From: Flavobacterium antarcticum DSM 19726 | GTDB lineage: Bacteria; Bacteroidota; Bacteroidia; Flavobacteriales; Flavobacteriaceae | Length of the DNA stretch: 64,000 nucleotides | NCBI RefSeq assembly: GCF_000419685.1 | Contig: NZ_ATTM01000006.1 | Span: 124,001 to 188,000 of the forward strand | Direction: 5' to 3' | Shown: positions 26,644-35,472 of the stretch, piece by piece | Layout of the letters: the number at the start of each line of letters is the position of its first letter | How positions within the stretch are numbered: the first letter of the stretch is position 1 | Notes under the pieces: model-generated | Told to the model about the DNA's origin: nothing | Database searches by the model: none | The model's input: the letters and a program-made list of their open reading frames with translations, nothing else | Made by a program: the position numbers and the translations under genes

Positions 26644-28125
26644 ATGAACAAAATCACGGACTACACTATGAAAAGAGAAACACTTTCCCCAAACGCAACA
26701 TACACCGCACAGAGTAATATAAATTTCTCAGCGAATAATTCTTTATTTGAAAGAAAACAAAATAGCACTGATAAAACAGCACCAAAAGCATCCACAGAAT
26801 CAAGTACAAAAAGTAAAATTATAATTGCAACAACAATGCTGCTTTTATTAGGTGGTGCCGCTCTTGTTTACCTCCTGCAAGCCGACTTCTATAATTTTAA
26901 TGAAAGTAGAATCAACTCACCCATAGGGCTAACATTTCTGATTGCTACTATTGGTTTGCTCTTATTTAAAGTATGCTTTCTTATTTACAACGGATACCTT
27001 TATTTCAAATACAAGCCAATCGAATCAGTTTCAGATGAATTATTGCCAACATGTACTGTAATTGTTCCCGCTTACAACGAAGGGAAATTAGTTTGGCAAA
27101 CATTATTAAGTATTGCAAACAGTGACTTTCCCACGCACAAATTGCAAATATTAGCAATAGATGATGGAAGTAAAGACGATACGTGGTATTGGATGACCAA
27201 AGCAAAAAAGGAATTAGGCGATCGGTTATTTATTTACCAACAACCTCAAAATAAAGGAAAAAGGCATGCACTGTACCGTGGATTTAATCTAGGTACAGGA
27301 GAGATTTTCGTAACAATCGACAGTGATTCTATTATTGAAAAAAATACCCTACGAAATTTAGTAAGTCCTTTTGTAGTAGACGAAAATTGTGGAGCCGTGG
27401 CAGGAAACGTAAGAGTGCTCAATACCAAAAAAGGAATTCTACCAAAAATGCTAAATGTTAGTTTTGTAATGAGTTTTGAATTTGTACGTTCTGCAGAAAG
27501 TCAATTAGGAACAGTGCTTTGTACTCCAGGCGCTTTAGCAGCCTACAAAAGTTCAGCAGTCTTTGAATGCTTGCCAAAGTGGATCAATCAAACCTTTATG
27601 GGAACGCCATCAGACATTGGAGAAGATCGCGCAATGACCAACATGATTTTAAAGCAAGGAAAAAAAGTGCTTTTCCAGCAAAATGCAATGGTACTAACGG
27701 ATGTTCCAGAACGATACGAAGGTCTTTATAAAATGTTTATTCGTTGGGGCCGAAGTAACGTACGTGAAAACATCGTAATGGCAAAATACATTTTTACAAA
27801 TTTTAGAAAAGAATCAAAAGCCGGTGCACGATTGCTGTTTATAAATCAATTTATCACGATAGCAATGACCTACCCTTTTCTTTTGTTCATGTTGTTTTTT
27901 ATTGCAGTACATCCCCTGCTTTTCTTAAGCTCAACGCTTTTAGGAATACTTGTAGTTTCTAGTTTTCCAGTGCTTTTTTATGCAAAAAAATACAATGCGT
28001 CAGAATCATTGTGGGCGTACTCTTACAGTTTGCTCTATACATTTGGGCTATTTTGGATCGCTCCCTATGCAATTGCAACAGCAGCGAAAAGTGGATGGTT
28101 GACACGAGAATTAGCTCAAAAGTAA
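26644..28125 (+). CDS. Membrane glycosyltransferase family 2, processive synthase type
   Basis: The 493-residue protein has a Ser/Thr/Asn-rich cytoplasmic N-terminus of about 55 residues, membrane segments at about 58-78 and 92-115, a GT2 catalytic domain, and further membrane segments near the C-terminus (about 395-480). Catalytic landmarks are TVIVPAYNEGK, LAIDDGSKDD, the D-S-D metal motif (Asp226, Asp228), GEDRAMTN with the putative base, and an R-W pair (367-368). This layout resembles PgaC, NodC and hyaluronan synthases that make and export beta-linked polysaccharide. The usual Q-x-x-R-W reads M-F-I-R-W, so the Gln is replaced by Met364. No partner genes for export or modification adjoin it; a terminator follows. 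Confidence 0.85.
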   Translation: MNKITDYTMKRETLSPNATYTAQSNINFSANNSLFERKQNSTDKTAPKASTESSTKSKIIIATTMLLLLGGAALVYLLQADFYNFNESRINSPIGLTFLIATIGLLLFKVCFLIYNGYLYFKYKPIESVSDELLPTCTVIVPAYNEGKLVWQTLLSIANSDFPTHKLQILAIDDGSKDDTWYWMTKAKKELGDRLFIYQQPQNKGKRHALYRGFNLGTGEIFVTIDSDSIIEKNTLRNLVSPFVVDENCGAVAGNVRVLNTKKGILPKMLNVSFVMSFEFVRSAESQLGTVLCTPGALAAYKSSAVFECLPKWINQTFMGTPSDIGEDRAMTNMILKQGKKVLFQQNAMVLTDVPERYEGLYKMFIRWGRSNVRENIVMAKYIFTNFRKESKAGARLLFINQFITIAMTYPFLLFMLFFIAVHPLLFLSSTLLGILVVSSFPVLFYAKKYNASESLWAYSYSLLYTFGLFWIAPYAIATAAKSGWLTRELAQK

Positions 28126-28150
28126 AACATACAATCATACTACACAATGC

Positions 28151-28178
28151 AAAGCCACTTATTTAAGTGGCTTTTTTT
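28151..28178 (+). terminator. Rho-independent terminator of the glycosyltransferase gene
   Basis: AAAGCCACTT (28151-28160) pairs perfectly with AAGTGGCTTT (28165-28174) around ATTT and is followed by TTTT. Confidence 0.85.
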
Positions 28179-28283
28179 CGTACATAAATAATTTATAAGT
28201 CGTGGTTTTCATCTAAAGAATAAGAACATTTAAATAATTAATTGTGTTCAAGTGTATAGCAAAGGTATGCCACAAGTATGGAT

Positions 28284-28303
28284 AGTGTATGAGTAGTGTA
28301 TGA
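28284..28303. repeat. Direct repeat AGTGTATGA, two copies
   Basis: AGTGTATGA occurs at 28284-28292 and again at 28295-28303, separated by two bases, within an intergenic stretch that contains further GTAT-rich words. Function unknown. Confidence 0.5.
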
Positions 28304-28374
28304 ACGTATTATGTCAAATAGAAATAAGTTCGGGCCTTATTTGATAAAAAACGATGTGAACCGCAGCGATGACT

Positions 28375-28932
28375 TCAATAATACAATCTAAAATCTAAAG
28401 CTTTACAAGCTACATAATTTTTTTGATGCATCAATTCAACGACTTCAATCACATCATATTCTTCCTGACACAATGTAAAAAAGAGTTGGTCCAAAGGCAA
28501 ACTACTTATAGTAACCGAGTCCATTCCATATCCCGAAACCGCTCGTGCACCAGTCACATCTAGAAAATATTGTGCGTCGTCTGCATTTAAATCAAGTGCT
28601 TTCGTATTGGAAAAGTGAATGATTTTACCTTTCATTTTTCCCTCAAATAACTCTGCAATTTCTTGCAATGTATAATAGTTATTACCCAGCTGAATAGTAT
28701 CCTCTTCCCCATTCATGACCAAATAAATAATTTCATATTCTTTAAAATGAGTATCATCGTACACTAAAGTACCAAGTCGCTCTTCCAATTCCTCAATGCT
28801 GTCGCAATAATTATAAATACTTGAAATACCCTGAAAAGCAAGTTGCTCAAGCCCTTTTATAGTAACCGTTTCTGTTGGTTGTTCGGAATCGGGAATTGCT
28901 TCTAAACAAAAAATGAATTTTTCTGCGTCCAT
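28375..28932 (-). CDS. Unknown acidic protein, possibly a CHAT/caspase-fold relative without catalytic residues
   Basis: The 185-residue protein is acidic with no signal peptide. Its core reads KEYEIIYLVMNGEEDTIQLG, TLQEIAELFEG, KMKGKIIHFSNTKAL and then GARAVSGYGMDSV. The order of strand, helix, strand resembles the CHAT/caspase-like core (strand-H-G-E-E-G, helix, strand-S-C-x-T), as seen in small bacterial families such as DUF6642. If that alignment is right, the catalytic His is replaced by Asn74 and the catalytic Cys by Asn109, so it would not be a protease. This is inference from pattern alone. It lies between a plus-strand glycosyltransferase and a plus-strand DUF885 gene and is transcribed on its own. 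Confidence 0.6.
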   Translation of the reverse strand: MDAEKFIFCLEAIPDSEQPTETVTIKGLEQLAFQGISSIYNYCDSIEELEERLGTLVYDDTHFKEYEIIYLVMNGEEDTIQLGNNYYTLQEIAELFEGKMKGKIIHFSNTKALDLNADDAQYFLDVTGARAVSGYGMDSVTISSLPLDQLFFTLCQEEYDVIEVVELMHQKNYVACKALDFRLYY

Positions 28933-29023
28933 AATGGGAAATCTAATTTTGGCTTCTGGTTTTCAAAAATAATTAATTCCACGACACTTTTACTACCTTT
29001 AGCCTTCCAAAATCAGTAAAATA

Positions 29024-30760
29024 ATGAAAAAATCAATTCTTTCGCTCTCTCTAGTATTACTCTTCTTTTCGTGCAACAAAAAAGAAAATGCGACCACAAC
29101 TGCTGAATTAGACACAAAATTTGATCAGTACAAAACCTTTTTCATCGACGAATTGTGGAAAATTAGTCCGGAATGGTCTTCTAGCCAAGGCTTTCACAAC
29201 TACGACAGCATCTTATTAATTCCTACGGATGAAAACGACCGCATCCAGATGAAATTTGCGCAAAGCCAATTGGATTCGCTTAAAAATTATCCTCTAAATC
29301 AGCTTTCGGACAACAATAAAACAGATGTTCACATGATGGAAAATCTGATGAACAGCTTTCTCTTTTCAATTAACGAAATGAAATCAGGCACTTGGAATCC
29401 ATCTCAATATAATGTTTGTGGGGCTTTCGCTGAAATTTTAAATGGCAATTACGATACACTCGAAAACAGGTTGCGTGATTTTGATTTGAAAATGACGAAC
29501 ATTCCTGCTTATTATGAAGCAGCGGCACGAAATCTTAAAAATCCAACCATTGAACATACCCAATTAGCGATTGCACAAAATCTAGGTGGATTGTCAGTTT
29601 TTAACGATGATTTAAAAGCTGCTTTGGCCAAAAGCAATTGGTCGGATGAAAAGAAGAACGCTACATTAGAAAAAGCAGCTAAGGCAATCCAAGCGATTGA
29701 AAATTATGCTGATTTTCTTAAAAAAATGGACCATGCAACACCGCGTTCTTTTCGCTTAGGTAAAGAATTATATGCACAAAAATTTGATTTAGACATTCAA
29801 TCGGGTTATTCTGCCGAAGAAATTTACCAGAAAGCTTTGAACGAAAAAGAAATTTTACATGGCAAAATGTTCACGCTTGCTAATAAATTATGGCCGAAAT
29901 ATTTTCCAAAAACCACAAAACCAACAAACAAATTAGAGGTAATTCGTCAAGTGATTGATAAAATTTCTTTGCAACACACCACTCCAGAAAATTTTCAAAG
30001 TGAAATTGAAAAGCAAATTCCTGAATTAGTAGACTACGTTAAAGAGAAAGATTTACTGTATATTGATCCCTCAAAACCTTTAGTAGTTCGGAAAGAACCG
30101 GATTACATGGCAGGAGTTGCTGGAGCTTCAATTTCAGCACCTGGACCGTATGATAAAAACGCAAATACCTATTATAATGTGGGAAGTTTGTCCGGTTGGT
30201 CAAAGGAAGATTCAGAAAGCTACCTGAGAGAATACAACGATTTTATTTTGCAAATTCTAAACATTCACGAAGCAATTCCAGGACATTATACCCAATTGGT
30301 TTATGCAAATCAGTCGCCAAGTATCATCAAATCTATTTTGGGTAATGGAGCAATGATTGAAGGCTGGGCCGTTTATACGGAAAGAATGATGCTTGAAAGT
30401 GGCTATAAAAACTCAGATGAAATGTGGTTGATGTATTATAAATGGAACTTGAGAACAGTTTGCAATACCATTTTAGACAACAGTGTTCACACTAGAAACA
30501 TGACGAAAGAAGAAGCCTTGCATTTACTAACAAAAGAAGCTTTTCAGCAAAATGCAGAAGCAGAAGGAAAATGGAAACGCGCGACCTTATCGCAAGTGCA
30601 ATTGTGTTCTTACTTCACAGGATATACAGAAATCTATGCCTTTAGAGAAGAGTTAAAAAAGAAAGACGGAGCTAAGTTCAACTTAAAGCAATTTCACGAG
30701 AAATTCTTAAGTTACGGAAGCGCTCCAGTAAAATACATCAGAGAGTTGATGTTGAAATAA
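29024..30760 (+). CDS. DUF885 family lipoprotein, putative zinc metallopeptidase
   Basis: The 578-residue protein begins with a lipoprotein signal peptide (SLSLVLLFFSC, Cys17). The body is the helical DUF885 domain with the diagnostic motif H-E-A-I-P-G-H (His415, Glu416, His421), a variant of HExxH in a thermolysin-clan-like helix. Other family motifs are NVCGAFAEIL near residue 125, YYNVGS and GWAVYTERMM. Members act as carboxypeptidase-like or dipeptidase-like enzymes in some lineages. It is probably periplasmic. TACCTTTA at 28994-29001 is close to a -7 element. Confidence 0.87.
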   Translation: MKKSILSLSLVLLFFSCNKKENATTTAELDTKFDQYKTFFIDELWKISPEWSSSQGFHNYDSILLIPTDENDRIQMKFAQSQLDSLKNYPLNQLSDNNKTDVHMMENLMNSFLFSINEMKSGTWNPSQYNVCGAFAEILNGNYDTLENRLRDFDLKMTNIPAYYEAAARNLKNPTIEHTQLAIAQNLGGLSVFNDDLKAALAKSNWSDEKKNATLEKAAKAIQAIENYADFLKKMDHATPRSFRLGKELYAQKFDLDIQSGYSAEEIYQKALNEKEILHGKMFTLANKLWPKYFPKTTKPTNKLEVIRQVIDKISLQHTTPENFQSEIEKQIPELVDYVKEKDLLYIDPSKPLVVRKEPDYMAGVAGASISAPGPYDKNANTYYNVGSLSGWSKEDSESYLREYNDFILQILNIHEAIPGHYTQLVYANQSPSIIKSILGNGAMIEGWAVYTERMMLESGYKNSDEMWLMYYKWNLRTVCNTILDNSVHTRNMTKEEALHLLTKEAFQQNAEAEGKWKRATLSQVQLCSYFTGYTEIYAFREELKKKDGAKFNLKQFHEKFLSYGSAPVKYIRELMLK

Positions 30761-30780
30761 CCTTCTTCTAACAAAAATAA

Positions 30781-30816
30781 AATGCCTCTAAATAATTAAT
30801 TTAGAGGCATTTTTTT
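30781..30816 (+). terminator. Terminator of the DUF885 gene
   Basis: AATGCCTCTAAAT (30781-30793) pairs perfectly over 13 bp with ATTTAGAGGCATT (30799-30811) and is followed by TTTTT. Confidence 0.88.
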
Positions 30817-30847
30817 ATGGCAATTTTTTTTTTAGAGCGTATCTTTT

Positions 30848-30964
30848 TTATAAATATCCCAGTAGGTAAAAAATAATTATAAATACGACAATTGTTCCGA
30901 GACAACCGCCACCTAGTTTTTTAGCTCCCCAGCCTGCGATTAATGTTTTGAATAATCCGTTCAT
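30848..30964 (-). CDS. 38-residue membrane miniprotein
   Basis: From the ATG at 30964 to a TAA at 30848 the frame encodes MNGLFKTLIAGWGAKKLGGG, then C-L-G-T, a hydrophobic segment of about 13 residues (IVVFIIIFYLLGYL) and the stop. A positively charged, Gly-rich start followed by a single membrane helix, with coding-like codon use, supports a real gene. It lies just behind the convergent DUF885 terminator and 34 bp downstream of another small gene. I know of no function; similar tiny proteins are seen in flavobacteria. Confidence 0.6.
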   Translation of the reverse strand: MNGLFKTLIAGWGAKKLGGGCLGTIVVFIIIFYLLGYL

Positions 30965-30997
30965 AGTAATTTAGTTTATTGGTTATACGTTTTGGTT

Positions 30998-31171
30998 TTA
31001 ATCTTCATTTAATAAAGCGTAATACATCTCATTTGGATCATAATCAAAATCGAAATCCATCAGTTCTTCATCTACAACTTCAGATTCGTCTGCTTGGCTA
31101 ATCGTAATAATAGTGATCAAGTGGTTATCACTATTTTCAAATTTTTCTAGTTTAGTAAGTTCGTGTTTCAT
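30998..31171 (-). CDS. 57-residue acidic protein
   Basis: Starting at the ATG at 31171, the protein reads MKHELTKLEKFENSDNHLIT, then a strongly acidic second half (SEVVDEELMDFDFDYDPNEM) ending YYALLNED. It is preceded by an A-rich leader (ACAAAAAAAGC). With the 38-residue gene 34 bp downstream it could form a small operon. No family recognised. Confidence 0.55.
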   Translation of the reverse strand: MKHELTKLEKFENSDNHLITIITISQADESEVVDEELMDFDFDYDPNEMYYALLNED

Positions 31172-31277
31172 GATATAGCTTTTTTTGTTGAAACAAATTT
31201 CACCAAATTAAAAAGAAAAAGCTTTACACCATTTTATTCAAATGTTCTAGTATTCCGATTTTCAAACAAAAATTAAA

Positions 31278-32135
31278 CTATCTCGCGTTATTAAATGTAT
31301 CTCCTTGACGAATGTCACCCGTTTTATACCCTTTCATAAACCAATATTTACGTTGTTCTGAAGTTCCGTGCGTGAACGAATCCGGAACCACTTCACCTTG
31401 TACTCTGTTCTGAATGGCATCATCACCCACAGCGTTTGCAGCACTTAAAGCTTCATCAATATCACCTTCCTCTAAAATCTGATTCATCTTCTGGTTGTAA
31501 TGAGTCCACACACCAGCATAAAAATCAGCTTGCAATTCCAAAGCTACAGAAAGTTTATTGGCTTGCGATTGACTCATTCCTTCTTGCATTTGCCGTACTT
31601 TCCCTGAAGTTCCCATCAGTGTTTGCACATGATGACCTATTTCGTGTGCTAAAACATAAGCAACTGCAAAATCACCTCCTTGTGCTCCAAACTTACTTTT
31701 CAACTCGTCAAAGAATCGCAAGTCCATATATACTTTTTGATCCGCAGGACAATAAAAGGGACCTGACGACGCACTCGCCGTTCCGCATCCTGTTTGTACG
31801 CGATCGCTGAACAATACCATTTGTGGTTCCACATACGACAGGTTATTTTCCTGAAATATTTTGGTCCACACATCTTCATTATCTACCAATAAAGCGTTCA
31901 TGAATTTTCCTTGCTCTTTTTCTTCCGCCGTTAATTCACGTTCGGTTGTTTGTTCTGAACCGTTATTGAATTGTTCTAAAACGGGTGCTAAATTTTGCAA
32001 ATCAGATCCGCCAAATAAATTAATTAGCAGAATAATTACACCAATTACACCACCTCCAGCAATTACCTTTCCGGACGAACCCATACCGCGACGGTCGTCC
32101 ATATTTCCGCTTTCTCTTCTACCGCTCCATTTCAT
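31278..32135 (-). CDS. YpfJ-type neutral zinc metallopeptidase
   Basis: The 285-residue protein has an N-terminal cytoplasmic stretch (MKWSGRRESGNMDDRRGMGS, a conserved YpfJ start), one membrane helix (about 23-43) and a periplasmic catalytic domain with H-E-I-G-H-H (His164, Glu165, His168). The family motifs CGTASASSGPFYCPADQKVYMD and a downstream ELQADFYAG, supplying the third ligand, are intact. It is thought to be a neutral zinc metallopeptidase; physiological substrate unknown. It sits between the small genes and the hybrid kinase, with 58 bp to the kinase's stop. Confidence 0.93.
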   Translation of the reverse strand: MKWSGRRESGNMDDRRGMGSSGKVIAGGGVIGVIILLINLFGGSDLQNLAPVLEQFNNGSEQTTERELTAEEKEQGKFMNALLVDNEDVWTKIFQENNLSYVEPQMVLFSDRVQTGCGTASASSGPFYCPADQKVYMDLRFFDELKSKFGAQGGDFAVAYVLAHEIGHHVQTLMGTSGKVRQMQEGMSQSQANKLSVALELQADFYAGVWTHYNQKMNQILEEGDIDEALSAANAVGDDAIQNRVQGEVVPDSFTHGTSEQRKYWFMKGYKTGDIRQGDTFNNAR

Positions 32136-32193
32136 ATCTTTACAATTTTATAGTTTATTAGTAATTCTTTTTTGTATTAATAATACGAAGTTT

Positions 32194-35100
32194 CTAATTT
32201 TTATGGCTGTTTCTCCATTTTAAAATGACCTCTTTTATAGTATCTTTTACAACAGGCTTTGAAACAAAATCGTTCATTCCTGAGGCAAAACAAAGGTCGC
32301 GTTCCTCCCTCATCGTTCCTGCAGTTAAAGCAATAATCGGCACGTTAATATCGTGGCCAAGTGCTCGAATCTGCTTCGTCGCTTCAATTCCATTCAACAA
32401 CGGCATTTGAATGTCCATTAAAATTAAATCAGGTTGGCATTCCTTAAATTTAGCAACCGCTTCAAGTCCATTATGGCTTTCGAATAATTCCGCCTTTGGA
32501 AATAAATTTTTAAGGATGGTTTTAATCAACAACATATTAATTGAATTGTCCTCTGCAATTAAAATTTTAATTTTTAAATCCGAAGTATCGTACTCCATCA
32601 GCGTTTTATCAACGGTAGATACTTCATAATCTAAATCCATTTTTTCAGTAACGATGAGATCAAAATAAAAAGTACTGCCTTTTTCTGGTTTACTTTTCAC
32701 TTTCAATTTGCTTTCCATCAATTGGAGCAACTGACTCGTAATGGTCAATCCTAAACCTGTCCCTCCATATTTTCGAGTAATTGAATTGTCTTCTTGCAAA
32801 AACGGTTCAAATATCTTTTTCTGATTAACGGGTAAAATACCAATTCCAGTATCAATTACCGAAAACCGAATTTTCTGCGTATGTGAATTGATTTGCTCCT
32901 TACATTCAATTACAATTGAAATTTTTCCTTTCTCTGTAAATTTAATTGCGTTGCTTACTAAATTAAGCAAAATTTGCTTTGCACGAACCACATCTAAAAG
33001 TACCGTTTTAGGAATTTCATCTTGAATGGAAATTTCTAAAGTCAAATTTTTACGTTCTAAATCAAAACGAATCACGTGTTTAATGGATTCTAATAAATCT
33101 TCTAAAACAACGGGCTGTAATTCCAACTCTAATTTTCCAGCTTCAATTTTACTAAAATCAAGGATATCATTAATGATTCCTAGTAAAGTAGTGGCGGAAT
33201 GGTGCACCGTTTTCATGTAACTTTGTTGTTGGCCGTCAAGTTGCGTTTGCATCAGCAAATCTGTAAAACCAATAATTCCATTGAGCGGCGTTTTGATTTC
33301 GTGACTCATATTAGCCAGAAATTCCGACTTTGCCTTGTTTGCAGATTGTGCTAAATCTTTCTCGATAATCGCTGATTCTGCCTCTTTTTTGTCGGTAATA
33401 TCAATGAACAAACCTTCAATATATTCGATTTTATCTTCGTTCCAAATTACATCTGCAAATTCTTCAACCCATGCAATACTGTTGTCTTTTCTAATGATGC
33501 GATAGGTGTTGTGCAAAGGTTCTCCTGCAGCTATTTTTTCTCTAGCAAATTTCATGACCTCAGGTCTATCTTCTTCATGGATAAGGTCTGAAAAACTTTT
33601 ATCGCCATCAATAAAGACATTTTTAGTATAGCCCGTCAATTTCTCTATTTCATCGTTCAAATAAATTTTAGTCCACTTTTCATCAAATTTTGCCAGATAA
33701 ACCGTTCCCGGAATATTATTTGCCAAAAGTCGAAAGCGCTCCTCGCTTTGTTTTGCAAGGTTTTCATTCGTAATTCGTTCAATTACTGAAGATATATTAT
33801 TTGCCAAGACTTGAAATATATTAATTTCGTCTTCGGTCCATGTTCGTTCTTCGGTACACGAATCAAATCCTATAAAACCTGAAAATTGATTGTATAGAAA
33901 TAAAGGCCAAATTACAATTGATTTAATTTCATTTTCTACTAATAAATTCTTGAAAACGCCCGCCTCGAGATTCCGTGTAAACGAGAAAAAAGGTTTCTTC
34001 TCTTTTGCCGAACTTTCAATCTCTTTAAAATCATCGAATGAAAATGTGCGTAAAGGTGAAATTTGAAGTTCTATTTTATTGCGACCCCATTTGTATTTTT
34101 GACGAATGAGCTCTTTTTCCATATCATTTTCATAATAATAAATATGGTCTACATTCGTGGCCTTGCCTATTGCAGGGAAAATTTCAGTAAAAATTTCAAA
34201 AGGACTTTTAGAAAGCAGAAATTGTTCCGTCGCTTTTGAAACAATCGACCACACTTGACTCCTGTATTTAAGGGTTCGTTCCGTATCTAACCGCAACTGC
34301 AATTCTAGACCTAACGAAATAAAATCAATAATGGTCCGAATGAAATTAAAGTCTTCCGGATCCCACTTGTGATCTACGTCCTTATTTGCAAGACACAAAA
34401 CGCCCATAATGACACCATTGTGAAAAACCGCCATCACTAACATAGCGTTAATCTCTACACTCACTTGTGTGGAATCTCTTAAAAAACCGGTGGTATCATT
34501 TTTAACATCAGGAATGATAATTAGCTTTTCCTGTTTTAAAAGTTCAAAATTAATCTTTAAAAACTGGCTGTGATCAATCACTTTAACGTGGACCTCATCA
34601 GTCCCTAAATAATAACTTGTTTGGCTAGAAAGCGCTTCGTTTTGATAATTCCAATAACTCACAACACTGGTTTGCGTAGCTAAAGCCGTTTGTTTCAAGA
34701 TCAATTGCAACACCCCGTTAAAGTTTTCAAAGTGTGAAAAGTTAGAAGTAGAAAGGTAATTGATTGTTGTATTAAATTTTTCAATCTTTTTTAACCGTTC
34801 TTTTTCTTTAGATTCTAAATTTTTCACGACCGTAATATCTCGCACAATTCCAGAGTAACCTGTAACTACTTCATTACTATCTCTGTGAATAATTACTTTT
34901 TGAGAAGCCCAAATTTGAGAGCCGTCCTTTTTAATGATTGGAAAGTCAATTGAGGGAAAATCATTTGTTCGCTGTACCAAATCTTGGTAAAAAAGCAACA
35001 TCCTGCTTCGATGACTGTCGTCAATAAAATCTAGAAAAGATTTACCTAAAACTTCCTCCATCGAATAACCCAAATGTTGAATGGTAAAATCATTCACAAA

Positions 35101-35316
35101 CACAAACTTGCCATCCGCATCGGTTTCAAAAATAATGTCGACCGCATTGTAAATAATATCTTTATATTTTTTACTGGAAGGATCTAATTTCTGCAGTTTC
35201 GCTTGTAAAGTCTGCTTGAAGTTTTTTCGTAAAAGTAATATAATGACAAGAACAGCAAATACCATCACTACCAATAGGGCAACATTAGTAAGTGATAAAG
35301 AGGTAAAAACGATCAT
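32194..35316 (-). CDS. Hybrid sensor histidine kinase (PAS-GAF-GAF-PAS-HisKA-HATPase-REC)
   Basis: The 1040-residue protein has one membrane helix (about 8-28) and no periplasmic sensor, so sensing is likely cytoplasmic. Domains follow as PAS (about 46-160), two GAF-like modules (about 190-345, 355-515), PAS (about 520-645), HisKA with the phospho-acceptor His672 in NMSHEIKTPLNG, HATPase with N box (SNAIKF), DTGIGI and GGTGLGL, and a C-terminal receiver with Asp968 in LILMDIQMP. The receiver suggests a phosphorelay to an unlinked Hpt protein or direct output. No response regulator gene adjoins it. The ligands of the PAS and GAF modules cannot be inferred. Confidence 0.92.
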   Translation of the reverse strand: MIVFTSLSLTNVALLVVMVFAVLVIILLLRKNFKQTLQAKLQKLDPSSKKYKDIIYNAVDIIFETDADGKFVFVNDFTIQHLGYSMEEVLGKSFLDFIDDSHRSRMLLFYQDLVQRTNDFPSIDFPIIKKDGSQIWASQKVIIHRDSNEVVTGYSGIVRDITVVKNLESKEKERLKKIEKFNTTINYLSTSNFSHFENFNGVLQLILKQTALATQTSVVSYWNYQNEALSSQTSYYLGTDEVHVKVIDHSQFLKINFELLKQEKLIIIPDVKNDTTGFLRDSTQVSVEINAMLVMAVFHNGVIMGVLCLANKDVDHKWDPEDFNFIRTIIDFISLGLELQLRLDTERTLKYRSQVWSIVSKATEQFLLSKSPFEIFTEIFPAIGKATNVDHIYYYENDMEKELIRQKYKWGRNKIELQISPLRTFSFDDFKEIESSAKEKKPFFSFTRNLEAGVFKNLLVENEIKSIVIWPLFLYNQFSGFIGFDSCTEERTWTEDEINIFQVLANNISSVIERITNENLAKQSEERFRLLANNIPGTVYLAKFDEKWTKIYLNDEIEKLTGYTKNVFIDGDKSFSDLIHEEDRPEVMKFAREKIAAGEPLHNTYRIIRKDNSIAWVEEFADVIWNEDKIEYIEGLFIDITDKKEAESAIIEKDLAQSANKAKSEFLANMSHEIKTPLNGIIGFTDLLMQTQLDGQQQSYMKTVHHSATTLLGIINDILDFSKIEAGKLELELQPVVLEDLLESIKHVIRFDLERKNLTLEISIQDEIPKTVLLDVVRAKQILLNLVSNAIKFTEKGKISIVIECKEQINSHTQKIRFSVIDTGIGILPVNQKKIFEPFLQEDNSITRKYGGTGLGLTITSQLLQLMESKLKVKSKPEKGSTFYFDLIVTEKMDLDYEVSTVDKTLMEYDTSDLKIKILIAEDNSINMLLIKTILKNLFPKAELFESHNGLEAVAKFKECQPDLILMDIQMPLLNGIEATKQIRALGHDINVPIIALTAGTMREERDLCFASGMNDFVSKPVVKDTIKEVILKWRNSHKN

Positions 35317-35420
35317 CTGTAATACTGTTTTAGTAATGGAAATTAGTCGTAAAAATACAGCATTTAATTGGTACGCATTTTTAATCTATAACCAAATTAC
35401 AAAATATATTGTGAACAAAA

Positions 35421-35453
35421 AAAAGACCTTTATAAATAATATAAAGGTCTTTT
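35421..35453 (-). terminator. Terminator of the 272-residue membrane protein gene
   Basis: AAAAGACCTTTAT (35421-35433) pairs over 13 bp with ATAAAGGTCTTTT (35441-35453). The minus strand continues into a T-run. It lies 20 bp after the stop. Confidence 0.85.
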
Positions 35454-35472
35454 TTAAATTAGTCAAAATGCA

